From Oscillospiraceae bacterium (GTDB taxonomy: Bacteria > Bacillota > Clostridia > Oscillospirales > Ruminococcaceae), in assembly GCA_022508965.1 (NCBI GenBank), contig JAFLUD010000002.1:1-64000 (forward strand): DNA of 64,000 nt, in the 5' to 3' direction. The position numbers were made by a program, and so were the translations under genes. Of this stretch, positions 28,401 to 35,711 are shown in pieces. Within the stretch, counting starts at the first letter, position 1, and every line of letters begins with the position of its first letter. The notes under the pieces are model-generated. The model was not told where the DNA came from and did no database searches. It worked only from the letters and a program-made list of their open reading frames with translations.

Positions 28401-29097
28401 ACTGGCAGGAATCGGGGGCGCTTTCATCGCCGACCGTAAAGATGTACGAGAAGTTGTTCGATTTCTCGGCTTCTTCATTGAAGCGTCTGATCCACTCGTG
28501 AGCGGGAATGTCGGAAAACTGGCTGTTGAATTCCTCGGCGGTCATTCCAAACAGCGTCAGAAGCTCGTTGTTGTAAAACGTGCAGTAGGTGTTGCTGCCG
28601 TCGGTATCTATGACGGCGATGCCGCCGGGGATATTGTCCATGAGCGCGGAAAGCTGGCGCTCTGTTCTGAGCTGCTTTCTGAACAGGTCGTTCTCTACGC
28701 GTATCTTATCCAGCTCGCACAGGCGCAAAACGCTTTTTACGCGGTGCTTCAGTGCCCCTATATTATCGGTGCGCGAAACATAATCCACCGCGCCGAGATC
28801 CAGCACGCGCTGCTTTATGTTCGGGCTGTCGTCGGAGGTGACCGCTATTACCGGAACGGCGCACAAGTCAGGGTCGGAGTTTATCCGCTCCAATACCTCG
28901 CAGCCGTCCATGCCGGGCATGATGATATCCAGCAGGACAACGTCTATTTTCCCGATATTGTGGCGCATTATTTCCAACGCCTGCGCGCCGCCCAGAGCAA
29001 ACAATATGTTATAGCTGTCGGACAGCATCGTAGTAATAATTTCGATGTTGGTCAATGTATCGTCAACTACTAAAATAGTTTTAACCTTGTTTTCCAT
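22435..29097 (-). CDS. giant REC-PAS-GGDEF-EAL-PAS-GGDEF-GAF c-di-GMP signalling protein
   Basis: A 2220-aa soluble protein. Residues 1-125 form a response-regulator receiver (acidic pair VVDD at 11-13, phospho-acceptor Asp57 in VVLLDIIMPGMDG; the usual conserved Lys seems replaced by Arg in DYVSRTD). Two PAS-like domains follow, then a degenerate GGDEF (about 420-570; the motif reads FFADN) and an intact-looking EAL domain (EALVRW about 614, DDFGSGYSS about 737). Next come roughly eight PAS/PAC repeats to about residue 1820, a second, canonical diguanylate cyclase (RYGGDEFF about 1932) and a C-terminal GAF-like domain (about 2060-2200). So it could both make and break c-di-GMP. No membrane span is present and no histidine kinase is adjacent. 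It has its own promoter and a GAGGAG ribosome binding site. Confidence 0.9.
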   Translation of the reverse strand: MENKVKTILVVDDTLTNIEIITTMLSDSYNILFALGGAQALEIMRHNIGKIDVVLLDIIMPGMDGCEVLERINSDPDLCAVPVIAVTSDDSPNIKQRVLDLGAVDYVSRTDNIGALKHRVKSVLRLCELDKIRVENDLFRKQLRTERQLSALMDNIPGGIAVIDTDGSNTYCTFYNNELLTLFGMTAEEFNSQFSDIPAHEWIRRFNEEAEKSNNFSYIFTVGDESAPDSCQWIRLIAGGFGEKKDGIREMCCVFLDINAEKHQEFRANEAGKQLRANEVHLEAMLDNTPGGIAYAERGDNGKMNTLFANLGLAEMLGYPDYESCMREIGSDPSSGVSENDVTVIREKIAEALEKKQLLTYAFRCKARSGAELWLMMRGQVAVNDEGRLCLYAFISNITKEKEIEAELREIAYFDQLTGLYNRKAFMKNAEKMLFDNPRKEFSMLKLNIGGFKVINDILGREVGDKVLVSVADALRAVINGNGVYARFFADNFIMLIPYSERAVHPQTILDAVQKAVSQVTEVSHDIQLYIGVYKVTDRSLSVENMTDRASMACRSITGSFREHIAYYDEKMRRQMLEEQEICDESHRALVNGEFYVCYQPIYGIKAKKFVSAEALVRWNHPTKGMIPPTKFIPVFEKNGFIAELDLYVLEQVCKYQKKRRDEGLPPFPISVNVSRMSLYNPNLFDTISELTDRYRVEPKYFRIEITESAYNDNPAQLLDTVGRLRRKCYPVLMDDFGSGYSSLNTLKDIPIDVLKLDMKFMQGFEKNGRVGTIVTSVARMSKWLNVPMLAEGVETKEQYEFLESIGCAYIQGYYFSRPVPESDFTQLIAQEEFTAYAEGVETYGMGEEVNELLGSNALVSRFISSVFGGLGIYEMVDGKLELIRANEGYMQIMGYSPEDFNEENTNVWNHMPPEDMEISKNACLEAAKTDKAVRASVRRYDRNGNILHLDGIHRMLGGSRENPIFCIAFNNITEKIESDKIIEQSRSRIEEVLNVTDSVITDVDFETGSVFRVGDLSDYGIDLDKIKDYIAEGKGFDEFTHPDDVNKLALFRANQSSGKLTVEFRMLNQKDGKYYWWRFTEIRSYNAEGKIIRLIGVGTNVDSEKNAELALAQANDRINSAMNNFNEGILILEIGENDVPNVLYSNDSFWRTIGKPKVNGSDFFKNVERGADKEDMEQLSDQMRKGGTVRFTYNTVRNDGKSVWIEITAARSSFGAENDRTYMVVLSDVTEQHENKANLDAIMRSFDGGVALITNAGGELHIDFANDKFFDVLCVSPEDTDRINSMLSAAVSAKNDTGDLRIKRRDGERRIVRIHLEKTDSLVQGEERFVVVANDVTVKRAEASNRIAERAANATAGLYDLVYEVNFRNKTLKLISSRRDPDREDMLKPVPIDCMVKEWTEKIIHPNDVPIVMALYNAPVNSPDFTDTYTELRVKDKEDGEYHNFSVVMVRSRAELYSLFIRDLARVDSFAVSTQVAEMNRLYQTVAEQTRTTVIEIDHVLKRTVCSPSINDYYASKLTENEFRNREEFSKGLAVYPEDRPAFTEFLERVYGSAEPQSVTVRLKMVDESFKWCRLTVTLTRNNGKVLKSLCTINLVHNEVIARKKAEHTDELMRRTVRHIPVGVGIFRVEHGMPEPLYLSDNIYEMYGLKRGDTKAPVLSTEELVKNNKLYKGSEGEYTLEALRADGSRFWFNVKYRVLEQQGELILYVAVTDVTDRIQSLRRKAVEEQMYQVLIEETGTIIFEYKPETDEFTYIRRREDETNEIISIEGLTSDEEKFTLLKDADRANFILLLKKLSTNVGSGELPVKIEVDGYLRRFKAFMKSICDSDGGIFEIIGKIEDVDDEAVRLEKIQAKAMYDSLCVDIYNKATTEDLIKAELERVTSGSLIMIDIDDFKSINDTLGHMFGDEFLKKFATTVRSIFRDTDIVGRYGGDEFFVFMPHASGTLAEKKGALILEKVRQIDVPMPDGVKTSVGIAAVKPDNRNFRQLLKQADSALYEAKNRGKNCTVLFDSGEMTEGTYRTENIENHGRSGVVLSSNPNSVASLAMRIFSALYTCSNITEGILQALELMGKTFDVSRAYIFEDSDDGQYCSNTFEWCNEGISSEQASLQNVSYEIDLGGNYRDNMDDDGIFYCQDVNDLDSDIHRDILLGQNIKSVLQCAIKDNGKFKGFVGFDECRSNRFWTQEQIDSLVFLSKVISIFLTKERLRTRAKKLANET

Positions 29098-29134
29098 GAG
29101 AACACTCCTCTATAACGTAAAGATACCTATTTTA

Positions 29135-29163
29135 ATTTTACAATAAAATCACAAAAAAGTCAA
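29135..29163 (-). promoter_or_regulatory. promoter of the giant signalling gene
   Basis: On the minus strand TTGACT, a 17-nt spacer and TAAAAT, about 40 nt before the ATG. Confidence 0.75.
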
Positions 29164-29240
29164 TAAGAATGGCACAAATTTAGTTAAAATGTCTATATTT
29201 TAAGGGGATTTAGGGGATTTTGACCAAAATAATTTTTAAT

Positions 29241-29269
29241 TTGCGAAATTCTCAAAAATATGTTAAAAT
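29241..29269 (+). promoter_or_regulatory. promoter of the ECF sigma operon
   Basis: TTGCGA, a 17-nt spacer and TAAAAT. The predicted transcript has a leader of about 150 nt before the preferred sigma start. The leader holds a second possible start (ATG at 29337 after GAGGTG). Confidence 0.6.
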
Positions 29270-29429
29270 ATTTGTAAGGATTTCTGTTGCTTTCCGTCAA
29301 TAATAGTGAAAGGCGAAAAGCGAGGTGACGTTTCCGATGAATAACAATGCAATTCTACTGCCGTCTGAAAACGGTGAGATTGCGGACAATTTTTTTAGCA
29401 AAGATTTCCATAACATCGAGGTGAAATAT

Positions 29430-29990
29430 ATGACAGACAGCGAGATTGTTTCTCTATTTTGGGAGAGAAACGAAGGAGCAATTTCCGCCGTCAGCGAAAA
29501 ATACGGCAAGTACTGCGCGAAGATAGCGAGAAATATTCTTCATAACGAGCAGGAAACCGAGGAATGTGTGAACGATACTTATATGAGGGCTTGGGAGAAA
29601 ATTCCTCCCGAAAAGCCTAAGATGTTATCCGCGTTTATCGCGAAGCTGACCAGAAACATGGCTATCGACAGATACCGCCATGAACACGCCGAGAAAAGGG
29701 GCGGAGGGGAAATTCCGCTTATTCTCGAGGAGCTGGGCGACTGCATTTCCGACGGCTGCAGCGTGGAGGCTACCGCCGAGCGCCGCGAGATCATTTCGGC
29801 GATCAATAAATTTCTGGGAAGGCTTTCCTCTAAAAACCGTATTATTTTTGTTTCAAGATATTGCTACTGTGAGAGTGCGCGCGAGATATCTTTGCGTTTC
29901 GGGATCAGCGAAAACAGCGTTTGCGTGAGCCTTTCCCGCACGCGCAAGGCTCTGCGCGAGTACTTGATAAAGGAGGGATTTGAGTTTTGA
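29430..29990 (+). CDS. ECF-type RNA polymerase sigma factor
   Basis: A 186-aa sigma-70 family protein. Region 2 runs from MTDSEIVSLFWERNEGAI through the core-binding helix (ETEECVNDTYMRAWEKIPPEKPKM), region 4 has the helix-turn-helix YCESAREISLRFGISENSVCVSLSRTRKALREYL. The ORF track begins 35 codons upstream. The ATG at 29430 has GAGGTGAAATAT before it and matches where this family starts. An alternative ATG at 29337 also has a GAGGTG element, so a longer form or a short leader peptide cannot be excluded. Its last codons overlap the following membrane protein gene by 4 nt, the usual arrangement of sigma and anti-sigma genes. Confidence 0.88.
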   Translation: MTDSEIVSLFWERNEGAISAVSEKYGKYCAKIARNILHNEQETEECVNDTYMRAWEKIPPEKPKMLSAFIAKLTRNMAIDRYRHEHAEKRGGGEIPLILEELGDCISDGCSVEATAERREIISAINKFLGRLSSKNRIIFVSRYCYCESAREISLRFGISENSVCVSLSRTRKALREYLIKEGFEF

Positions 29991-32077
29991 AGAACAATGA
30001 ATTATTCGATATACTTGGGGAAATTGACGATAGATTCTATGAGGAAGCGCGCGAGGAAGACATAGAGGCTATGCCGATCAGGCTTAAGGCAGAAAAACCT
30101 CCCGTCTGGCAGATAGTCGCTAAGGCTGCCGCGTGCGTTGCCCTCGTAGCAGCCGTGGGATTCGTGGCGGCGTATTTCATAAACAAGATCGACGTACTAC
30201 CGTACAACCCCAACGAGAATTCGGAAAATTCCGGCTATGCGGAATATACCGAATCCAACAACTTCTCGGTTATGGATATTTATGAGTGCAATAAGGAGCT
30301 GTCAACTAAATACGGCGTTCAATCCAGAAACACCCGCATTATGGATATTAACTTCGACGGTATAGATGAGATAGTAATGCTTACCAAAGCCCCAAGTGTC
30401 GGAGTACATGTATTCTCAAGAACCGTTGACGGAATGAGGGAAACGGGAGTGTTTGCACAGGACGAAAACAGAAGCTATTTGGAATCGCTTGATGACTTGT
30501 ACGAATACAAGGATGAAAACGGCAAGCGCTATTGGTATTACGGCTTCCGCTATCAGGATTATGACAGCGAAATAAAAATGGATGCCAATGTCGCGGCTGC
30601 TGTAAAATTCGACGGGAAAAAATATTACATCGAACATCTGTTGTCGCATGGTCTGCTTATGTATAATACCCCCCAGCGGCTTAACATTAATTTTTACCGA
30701 ATCGGCTGGAACAGCGACGAGCGTGAATTTGGGGTGGATTACAATGATGTTCCCAATGTGGAATTCTATGAGCTTTGGCACAAATATCCCGGGCTTGATG
30801 AAATGCATTGTGAGAACTATTCCAACGACGGCTTTGAGTATAAGCTCGAGAATTACCCGATGATAGAGATGGATAAGGTTCCCGATCTAAGCTCGGAGTT
30901 TGGCTATCTGTTCCCGTCGCTGGAAATGCGCGCGGCGACTATCGACGTGAAGAAATGGGGACCGTATGAGCTGCGCCTGCTCGGTGAGTTTATCCACACC
31001 GAAAGCGCGGAAAATCCCGGGGTTCTCTATGTTGAGTCGCTCACTCTTGCGCTTTGCAAGGACGGCAAAATAATAACCACAGAATGGTTCCACCTCGCCT
31101 GTATGGCAACGGCAGGCGGACGCGACCGCTATGAGCTTTATACCGATATGCTCGATGAGTATATTCAGCTGTTCGATTTGAACAGCAGCGCGGTTGCGGT
31201 ATTCAACTACGACCTGCCCGAGCGCAAGAAGCATTATTCCGGCATTGACTTTGATAACGAATCCACCTTCCTCGCGATCTTTAACAACAACGGGGATATG
31301 ACGCTTGAAGCGCTTATGGGCAACACCTCGGCTACCGGAGGATCTTCGGTCGGCTATAATGTACATCTTTCACACAAGCTGGAGACTAACGGAAACATCA
31401 TCACCGACGTTAATAACGGCATTATGTACTGCTTCTATCCTCAATATTTCGGCGGTAATCCTTGGGATAATCCTCAATTCGTTTCGAGCTATACCTCCGA
31501 GAATCCTAATACCGATCCCAAAGATGATATTAAGACCTTTGACGAGTATGTTATCGACACCGACAAAATCGGCGAGTATACCGTGAAGCTGGTGGGGCGC
31601 GATGTTACCGTTACAAGCGGAATGCATGACGTCTGGGCGGTCATGAAGCACTGCACGCAGATAGAGTACTCCAACGTGTCTCTTGTGTTGGAGAAGAACG
31701 GCGCGGTAATTACCGCCGTTAGCGTAAAGGAGCAGCTTCCCATTATCGTCTGTGAAACGGAGGTTCTCTCCTCTTTCATAAAGCCGTTTGAAATGAAGGA
31801 CGGCGTGGGATTCATTCTCTACACCGATTTGAATTATATGCACGATGTTACATTTGAACAATGCGATCTGTATATGCTCAAATCCGACAAGCCCATAAAG
31901 CTGGTCAGAACCGGAGAACAGCATTGGAGCACTCAAATCTCCCGCGGCGCTGAGGTTGACTACAATTCCAATAAGATCGGAAGCTATGTGATCGACTTTT
32001 CAAACGGAACTTATTATTTGCCGCAGGAAGCGTCCGACGATCATGTAATGGCAAGCGGAGCCAATTATTGTTATTAA
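29987..32077 (+). CDS. membrane-anchored putative anti-sigma/regulator protein
   Basis: A 696-aa protein. The first 55 residues are cytoplasmic and acidic (NNELFDILGEIDDRFYEEAREED), one span follows (AKAAACVALVAAVGFVAAYFI, about 45-66), and the remaining 630 residues are outside the membrane. The extracellular part has an FG-GAP-like stretch near residue 120 (TRIMDINFDGIDEIVMLT), a calcium-type repeat often seen in surface proteins, and otherwise beta-rich sequence that I do not recognise. The 4-nt overlap with the sigma gene and the single-span topology suggest it holds the sigma factor at the membrane and senses an outside signal. No zinc anti-sigma motif is visible, so the anti-sigma role rests on position only. 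Three hairpins follow. Confidence 0.7.
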   Translation: MKNNELFDILGEIDDRFYEEAREEDIEAMPIRLKAEKPPVWQIVAKAAACVALVAAVGFVAAYFINKIDVLPYNPNENSENSGYAEYTESNNFSVMDIYECNKELSTKYGVQSRNTRIMDINFDGIDEIVMLTKAPSVGVHVFSRTVDGMRETGVFAQDENRSYLESLDDLYEYKDENGKRYWYYGFRYQDYDSEIKMDANVAAAVKFDGKKYYIEHLLSHGLLMYNTPQRLNINFYRIGWNSDEREFGVDYNDVPNVEFYELWHKYPGLDEMHCENYSNDGFEYKLENYPMIEMDKVPDLSSEFGYLFPSLEMRAATIDVKKWGPYELRLLGEFIHTESAENPGVLYVESLTLALCKDGKIITTEWFHLACMATAGGRDRYELYTDMLDEYIQLFDLNSSAVAVFNYDLPERKKHYSGIDFDNESTFLAIFNNNGDMTLEALMGNTSATGGSSVGYNVHLSHKLETNGNIITDVNNGIMYCFYPQYFGGNPWDNPQFVSSYTSENPNTDPKDDIKTFDEYVIDTDKIGEYTVKLVGRDVTVTSGMHDVWAVMKHCTQIEYSNVSLVLEKNGAVITAVSVKEQLPIIVCETEVLSSFIKPFEMKDGVGFILYTDLNYMHDVTFEQCDLYMLKSDKPIKLVRTGEQHWSTQISRGAEVDYNSNKIGSYVIDFSNGTYYLPQEASDDHVMASGANYCY

Positions 32078-32124
32078 AGCACAGGGTTATCCCCCGTGTT
32101 CCTCCCTGCGGCGTGTCGCCGCAC

Positions 32125-32160
32125 ACGTTCCCAATGAGACGTTGCTTTCGTTGGGAACGT
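32125..32160 (+). terminator. hairpin/terminator after the sigma operon (first)
   Basis: Perfect 10-bp stem ACGTTCCCAA / TTGGGAACGT with a 16-nt loop, followed by TGTTTTCTGT. Confidence 0.65.
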
Positions 32161-32202
32161 TGTTTTCTGTACGGTCATTATGAGATCAATTTCGCAGGCT
32201 GC

Positions 32203-32230
32203 AAAAGGGGCGGTCTATATCGCCCCTTTT
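32203..32230 (+). terminator. terminator after the sigma operon (second)
   Basis: Perfect 10-bp stem AAAAGGGGCG / CGCCCCTTTT with an 8-nt loop, followed by CTTTTTG. Confidence 0.8.
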
Positions 32231-32246
32231 CTTTTTGCGCAATAAA

Positions 32247-32270
32247 AAAGGGACGCTTGCACGTCCCTTT
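32247..32270. terminator. terminator shared with the ispH-rpsA operon
   Basis: Stem AAAGGGACG / CGTCCCTTT with a 6-nt loop and T-rich runs on both sides. It closes the minus-strand ispH-rpsA transcript and can also stop read-through from the plus strand. Confidence 0.8.
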
Positions 32271-32283
32271 AATTTTTGATTTT

Positions 32284-34281
32284 TTATTCCTCAGAATCGG
32301 GGGCAGCAGGCTCTTCGGCTTCTGCGGCTTCGGCCTCGGCGGGAGCGGTCAGCGCTCTGATGGAGAGGCTTACGCGGTTCTTCTCCTCGTCAACGTCGAT
32401 GATCTTGACGTCAACCTCCTGCCCTACCTTGAGCACGGTGTTGATGTCGGCAACTCTCTCGGTGGAGATCTGGCTTATGTGGATCAGACCGTCAACGCCC
32501 GGAATGATCTGAGCAAACGCGCCGAATTCCGTGATGGAAACGACTGTCGCCTTAATAACGTCGCCCTTCTGATAGTCGGCGGAGAACTTCGTCCAGGGGT
32601 TGTCGCCGGGATCCTTTGCGGAGAGAGAAACTCTCTTCTTCTCGGGATCGAAAGACTTTACAACGACGCTTATCTTGTCGCCGATCTTTACGATGTCCTT
32701 GGGGTGACCCACTCTGTTCCAGGTGAGATCTGCGGTGTGTACCAGACCGTCGATGGGTCCGATATCAACGAATACGCCGTAATTCTCAATAGAGCGAACC
32801 TCGCCCTCGAACTTCTGTCCGACCTCAATGGTCTCCCAGAACTTTGCTCTTTCGGCGTCGCGCTGCTCGCGGTTTGCCTGACGGATAGAGCCTACGACTC
32901 TGCCGCCGCGCTCGCTCGAAACTTCGATGATCTTGAACTTAACAGCCTTGCCCTTGAGATCGTCCAGCTTTCCGCCGCGGGGAACTCCCGTGTGAGAGGC
33001 GGGGATGAATACGCGGGTGTTCTCGTAAATTACGATAACGCCGCCCTTTACGACCTGAGCGATAGTGCCCTCGATGGTTTCGCCGGACTCCTTGACAGCC
33101 TCGAGCTTCTCAAGTCCGAGAGCCGCGTCAACGCGCTTTTTGGAGAGCTGCGCCGTGCCCACGGAATCGTCGACTTTGATAACGACCGCATCAATTACGT
33201 CGCCGGGCTTTACGATATCCTCAACCTCGGCGTTGGGATCGTTTGTCAGCTCGTCGCGAAGTATGTAGCCTGTCTGCTTCGCGCCGACTTCTACGACCGC
33301 TTCCTTTTTGGAAACGCTTACTACGGTAGCCTTAACTCTTTTGCCGGTATATAATCTGTTAAAAGACTGATCCTGCTCAAGCAGCGAAGCAAAGTCCTCC
33401 TCATTTTCATTGGTGGTGATAATTTCCTTGTTCATTTTCTCATGAACCTCCTTAATGGTATCGGCGGGAGTGGACGCCCCTGCCGTTATTCCGACAATAC
33501 CTGCGGCATTGACGGAGCGCAGATCTTTTATCATCTGCAAAGAAAGCTCCTCGGCGGAGGATACAAAAACTGTCTTGCAATATTCCCCGCAAATTTCCGC
33601 CAGCTTTCTTGTGTTTGAGCTGTTTCTGCCTCCGACGACTATCATCAGCTCTGCTCGCTGTGCAAGGCTTTTCGCGCTTTCCTGGCGCTCGGCGGTTGCA
33701 CTGCATACGGTGTCGTATATTTTCACACAGCGGTATTTTTCTCTTACCTTTTCCGAAAAATCCAAAAACCTGCTGTGGTCGAAGGTGGTTTGAGAAACCA
33801 CGGCGGTTTGGTCGCTTTCGGCAATCTCACCGCTTTCAAACAAATATTCTATCTCAGCAAAATCCCTGCACGCAAACGCTTTGCAGCGCGCGTTTCCCAT
33901 TATCCCGACTACCTCGGGATGCTCCTTATTCCCCAATACTATCAGCTTCGCGCTTTCGGGGAGTGAGGCGGCGATCTTGTGAATTTTCTTTACAAACGGG
34001 CAGGCTGCGTCGATGACCTCGGAGCACTGCTCGCGCGCGATCTGTTCGACTTTTGCCGGAACCCCGTGAGAACGCAGGATCAAAGGCTTTCCGCGGCACT
34101 GCGAAACATCGCTTACCGCGTGTATTCCCTTTTTATCCAGTTCGGCTACTGCGGCTTCGTTGTGGATAAGCTCGCCGAGCGTGAAAACCTCGCCGTATTT
34201 TTCGGCGGCTTCCTCCGCAAGCTGAATGGCGCGCTTTACTCCAAAACAAAAACCCGCGTTTTCGGCAATTTCTGTTCTCAT
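32284..34281 (-). CDS. ispH-rpsA: IspH (HMBPP reductase) fused to ribosomal protein S1
   Basis: A 665-aa fusion. Residues 1-280 are 4-hydroxy-3-methylbut-2-enyl diphosphate reductase, the last step of the MEP isoprenoid pathway. The three [4Fe-4S] cysteines are visible: Cys12 in GFCFGVKRA, Cys94 in DAACPFVKK and Cys193 in YDTVCSATAE. Residues about 315-640 hold four S1 RNA-binding repeats (starting RVKATVVSVSKKEAVVEVG and ending DVKIIDVDEEKNRVSLSIRAL), with an Ala/Glu-rich tail. The fusion is known in Clostridia and is not a frameshift artefact, since the linker is in frame and continuous. It is third in a cmk-plsC-ispH/rpsA unit, overlapping plsC by 4 nt. Why isoprenoid synthesis and translation are joined is not settled. 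Confidence 0.95.
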   Translation of the reverse strand: MRTEIAENAGFCFGVKRAIQLAEEAAEKYGEVFTLGELIHNEAAVAELDKKGIHAVSDVSQCRGKPLILRSHGVPAKVEQIAREQCSEVIDAACPFVKKIHKIAASLPESAKLIVLGNKEHPEVVGIMGNARCKAFACRDFAEIEYLFESGEIAESDQTAVVSQTTFDHSRFLDFSEKVREKYRCVKIYDTVCSATAERQESAKSLAQRAELMIVVGGRNSSNTRKLAEICGEYCKTVFVSSAEELSLQMIKDLRSVNAAGIVGITAGASTPADTIKEVHEKMNKEIITTNENEEDFASLLEQDQSFNRLYTGKRVKATVVSVSKKEAVVEVGAKQTGYILRDELTNDPNAEVEDIVKPGDVIDAVVIKVDDSVGTAQLSKKRVDAALGLEKLEAVKESGETIEGTIAQVVKGGVIVIYENTRVFIPASHTGVPRGGKLDDLKGKAVKFKIIEVSSERGGRVVGSIRQANREQRDAERAKFWETIEVGQKFEGEVRSIENYGVFVDIGPIDGLVHTADLTWNRVGHPKDIVKIGDKISVVVKSFDPEKKRVSLSAKDPGDNPWTKFSADYQKGDVIKATVVSITEFGAFAQIIPGVDGLIHISQISTERVADINTVLKVGQEVDVKIIDVDEEKNRVSLSIRALTAPAEAEAAEAEEPAAPDSEE

Positions 34282-34886
34282 ATTATTTCGGGAGCGCTTT
34301 CTTTTAATTGGGCGATCCTGCCCATGATAAGCTCGCTTATGCTGCGTATCTGACGCTTGTCGGTAAGGTCAACGTTGAAGCTCTCCTTGGGGATGGGTTC
34401 TCCGATCGAAACGAGGACCTGCCTGCGCAAAAAACGCTTCTTCCCGTATTTGACAAATACCGGGACCACAGGTACCTTCGCCCGCGCCGCAACCAAAGTA
34501 ACGCCACTTTTGGGCTTGCCAAGCTCGCCGTCCTTTGAGCGAGTCCCCTCGGGGAAGATCACAAAGATCCGCCCGTTGTTCAGGCTCTCCAAAGCGTTGT
34601 CTATCGCGGCGCTGTCCTTCGACCCGCGCTTTACGGGAAACGCTCCGAGCTTTTTGATAAGCCATGTGAACAGGGGGTTTATTCGGAAAAGCTCCTCCTT
34701 AGCCATGAAGGTGTACTTTCCTTTGAAAACGATGCCGACCATAGGCGGATCGTTGTTGGAAACATGATTGGAAGCTATTATATACGAGCCTTTTTGCTTG
34801 GGGATATTCTCCCTGCCTAAAACGATGATTTTAAAGTAAATATGAAAAATTAAGGAAACGATCTCTCGCGCCAGCGCATAGAACAT
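34278..34886 (-). CDS. plsC: 1-acyl-sn-glycerol-3-phosphate acyltransferase
   Basis: A 202-aa acyltransferase that makes phosphatidic acid from lysophosphatidate at the inner face of the membrane. Motif I is a variant NHVSNND (HxxxxD) near residue 60. The glycerol-phosphate-binding motif FPEGTRSKDG lies near residue 125, and a VPVVPV-type motif IV follows. An N-terminal hydrophobic helix (ALAREIVSLIFHIYFKIIVLG) anchors it. The ORF track begins 51 codons upstream inside cmk; the ATG at 34886 preceded by AAAGGGG is preferred. The gene order cmk-plsC-ispH/rpsA is common in Clostridia. Confidence 0.93.
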   Translation of the reverse strand: MFYALAREIVSLIFHIYFKIIVLGRENIPKQKGSYIIASNHVSNNDPPMVGIVFKGKYTFMAKEELFRINPLFTWLIKKLGAFPVKRGSKDSAAIDNALESLNNGRIFVIFPEGTRSKDGELGKPKSGVTLVAARAKVPVVPVFVKYGKKRFLRRQVLVSIGEPIPKESFNVDLTDKRQIRSISELIMGRIAQLKESAPEII

Positions 34887-34902
34887 TATCCAAGCCCCTT
34901 TA

Positions 34903-35583
34903 TCAAGTTTTGTTTGAGTTTTGGTTTTGTATAATGCCGCACACCAGCTCCACGGACTGCTCGAAATCCAGCTCGGATGTGTCTGCCAAGACCGCGTCTT
35001 CCGCCTGTTTAAGCGGTGCGGCGGCTCTGTGGGAATCATTGTAGTCGCGCTTTTGCAAGTCCTCGAGAACGTCCTCGAAAACTACTTCCATGCCCTTTGA
35101 CACCAGCTCGTCATAGCGGCGTTTTGCGCGGATCTCGGGCTTGGCGGTGAGGAATATTTTCACGTCCGCGTTCGGGAGAACGACCGTTCCGATGTCGCGC
35201 CCGTCCATGATCACGTTGTTCTTTTCGGCAATCCCGCGCTGCAAGTCCAGAAGAGCCGCTCTGACCTCGGGCACGGCAGATACCGTGCTCGCCGCCATCG
35301 AAACCTCGGGCAGGCGGATTTCCTCGGAAACGTCACTACCGTTCAGAAAAACTCTCTGAACTCCGTCAACCAGACGAATTTCCACCGTGATCTCGGGGAG
35401 CCTCGCGGCTATCGCGCTGCTGTCGCCCATATCCGTGCCGCTTCTCAAGCAGTACAACCCGACCGCTCTGTAAAGCGCGCCGGTGTCGCAATATACGAAA
35501 CCCAAACGCTTTGCGGCGGTTCGCGCAATGGTACTTTTTCCGGCTCCAACGGGGCCGTCGATCGCGACAGATACTAGCTTCAA
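34903..35583 (-). CDS. cmk: cytidylate kinase
   Basis: A 226-aa nucleoside monophosphate kinase that phosphorylates CMP and dCMP. The P-loop is IDGPVGAGKSTIARTAA at the N-terminus, then CDTGALYRAV, the bacterial CMP insert, and MDGRDIGTVVLPNADVKIFLTA for substrate binding, followed by RRYDEL. No ATG is in place; the start is TTG or GTG. TTG at 35583 has GGAG 8 nt before it and gives the usual opening residues (LKLVSVAIDG), so it is preferred over the GTG three codons earlier. It is the first gene of the unit and has a TTGCAA-17-TATAAT promoter. Confidence 0.93.
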   Translation of the reverse strand: MKLVSVAIDGPVGAGKSTIARTAAKRLGFVYCDTGALYRAVGLYCLRSGTDMGDSSAIAARLPEITVEIRLVDGVQRVFLNGSDVSEEIRLPEVSMAASTVSAVPEVRAALLDLQRGIAEKNNVIMDGRDIGTVVLPNADVKIFLTAKPEIRAKRRYDELVSKGMEVVFEDVLEDLQKRDYNDSHRAAAPLKQAEDAVLADTSELDFEQSVELVCGIIQNQNSNKT

Positions 35584-35655
35584 CGCATTCACTCCGAACA
35601 GGAAAATATTGTAAATAATAGAAAAAGGTATAATTCACCCTTTCTCAATTACTTC

Positions 35656-35684
35656 ATTATAACATACTTATAAAGAAATTGCAA
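35656..35684 (-). promoter_or_regulatory. promoter of the cmk-plsC-ispH/rpsA operon
   Basis: On the minus strand TTGCAA, a 17-nt spacer and TATAAT, about 75 nt before cmk. Confidence 0.75.
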
Positions 35685-35711
35685 GGGGTTTTTGAAAATT
35701 TTCAAACGGGA

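Noticed and set aside
32284-34281. IspH-S1 considered as two genes joined by sequencing error
   Set aside because: The frame is continuous across the linker and the same fusion is known in Clostridia.
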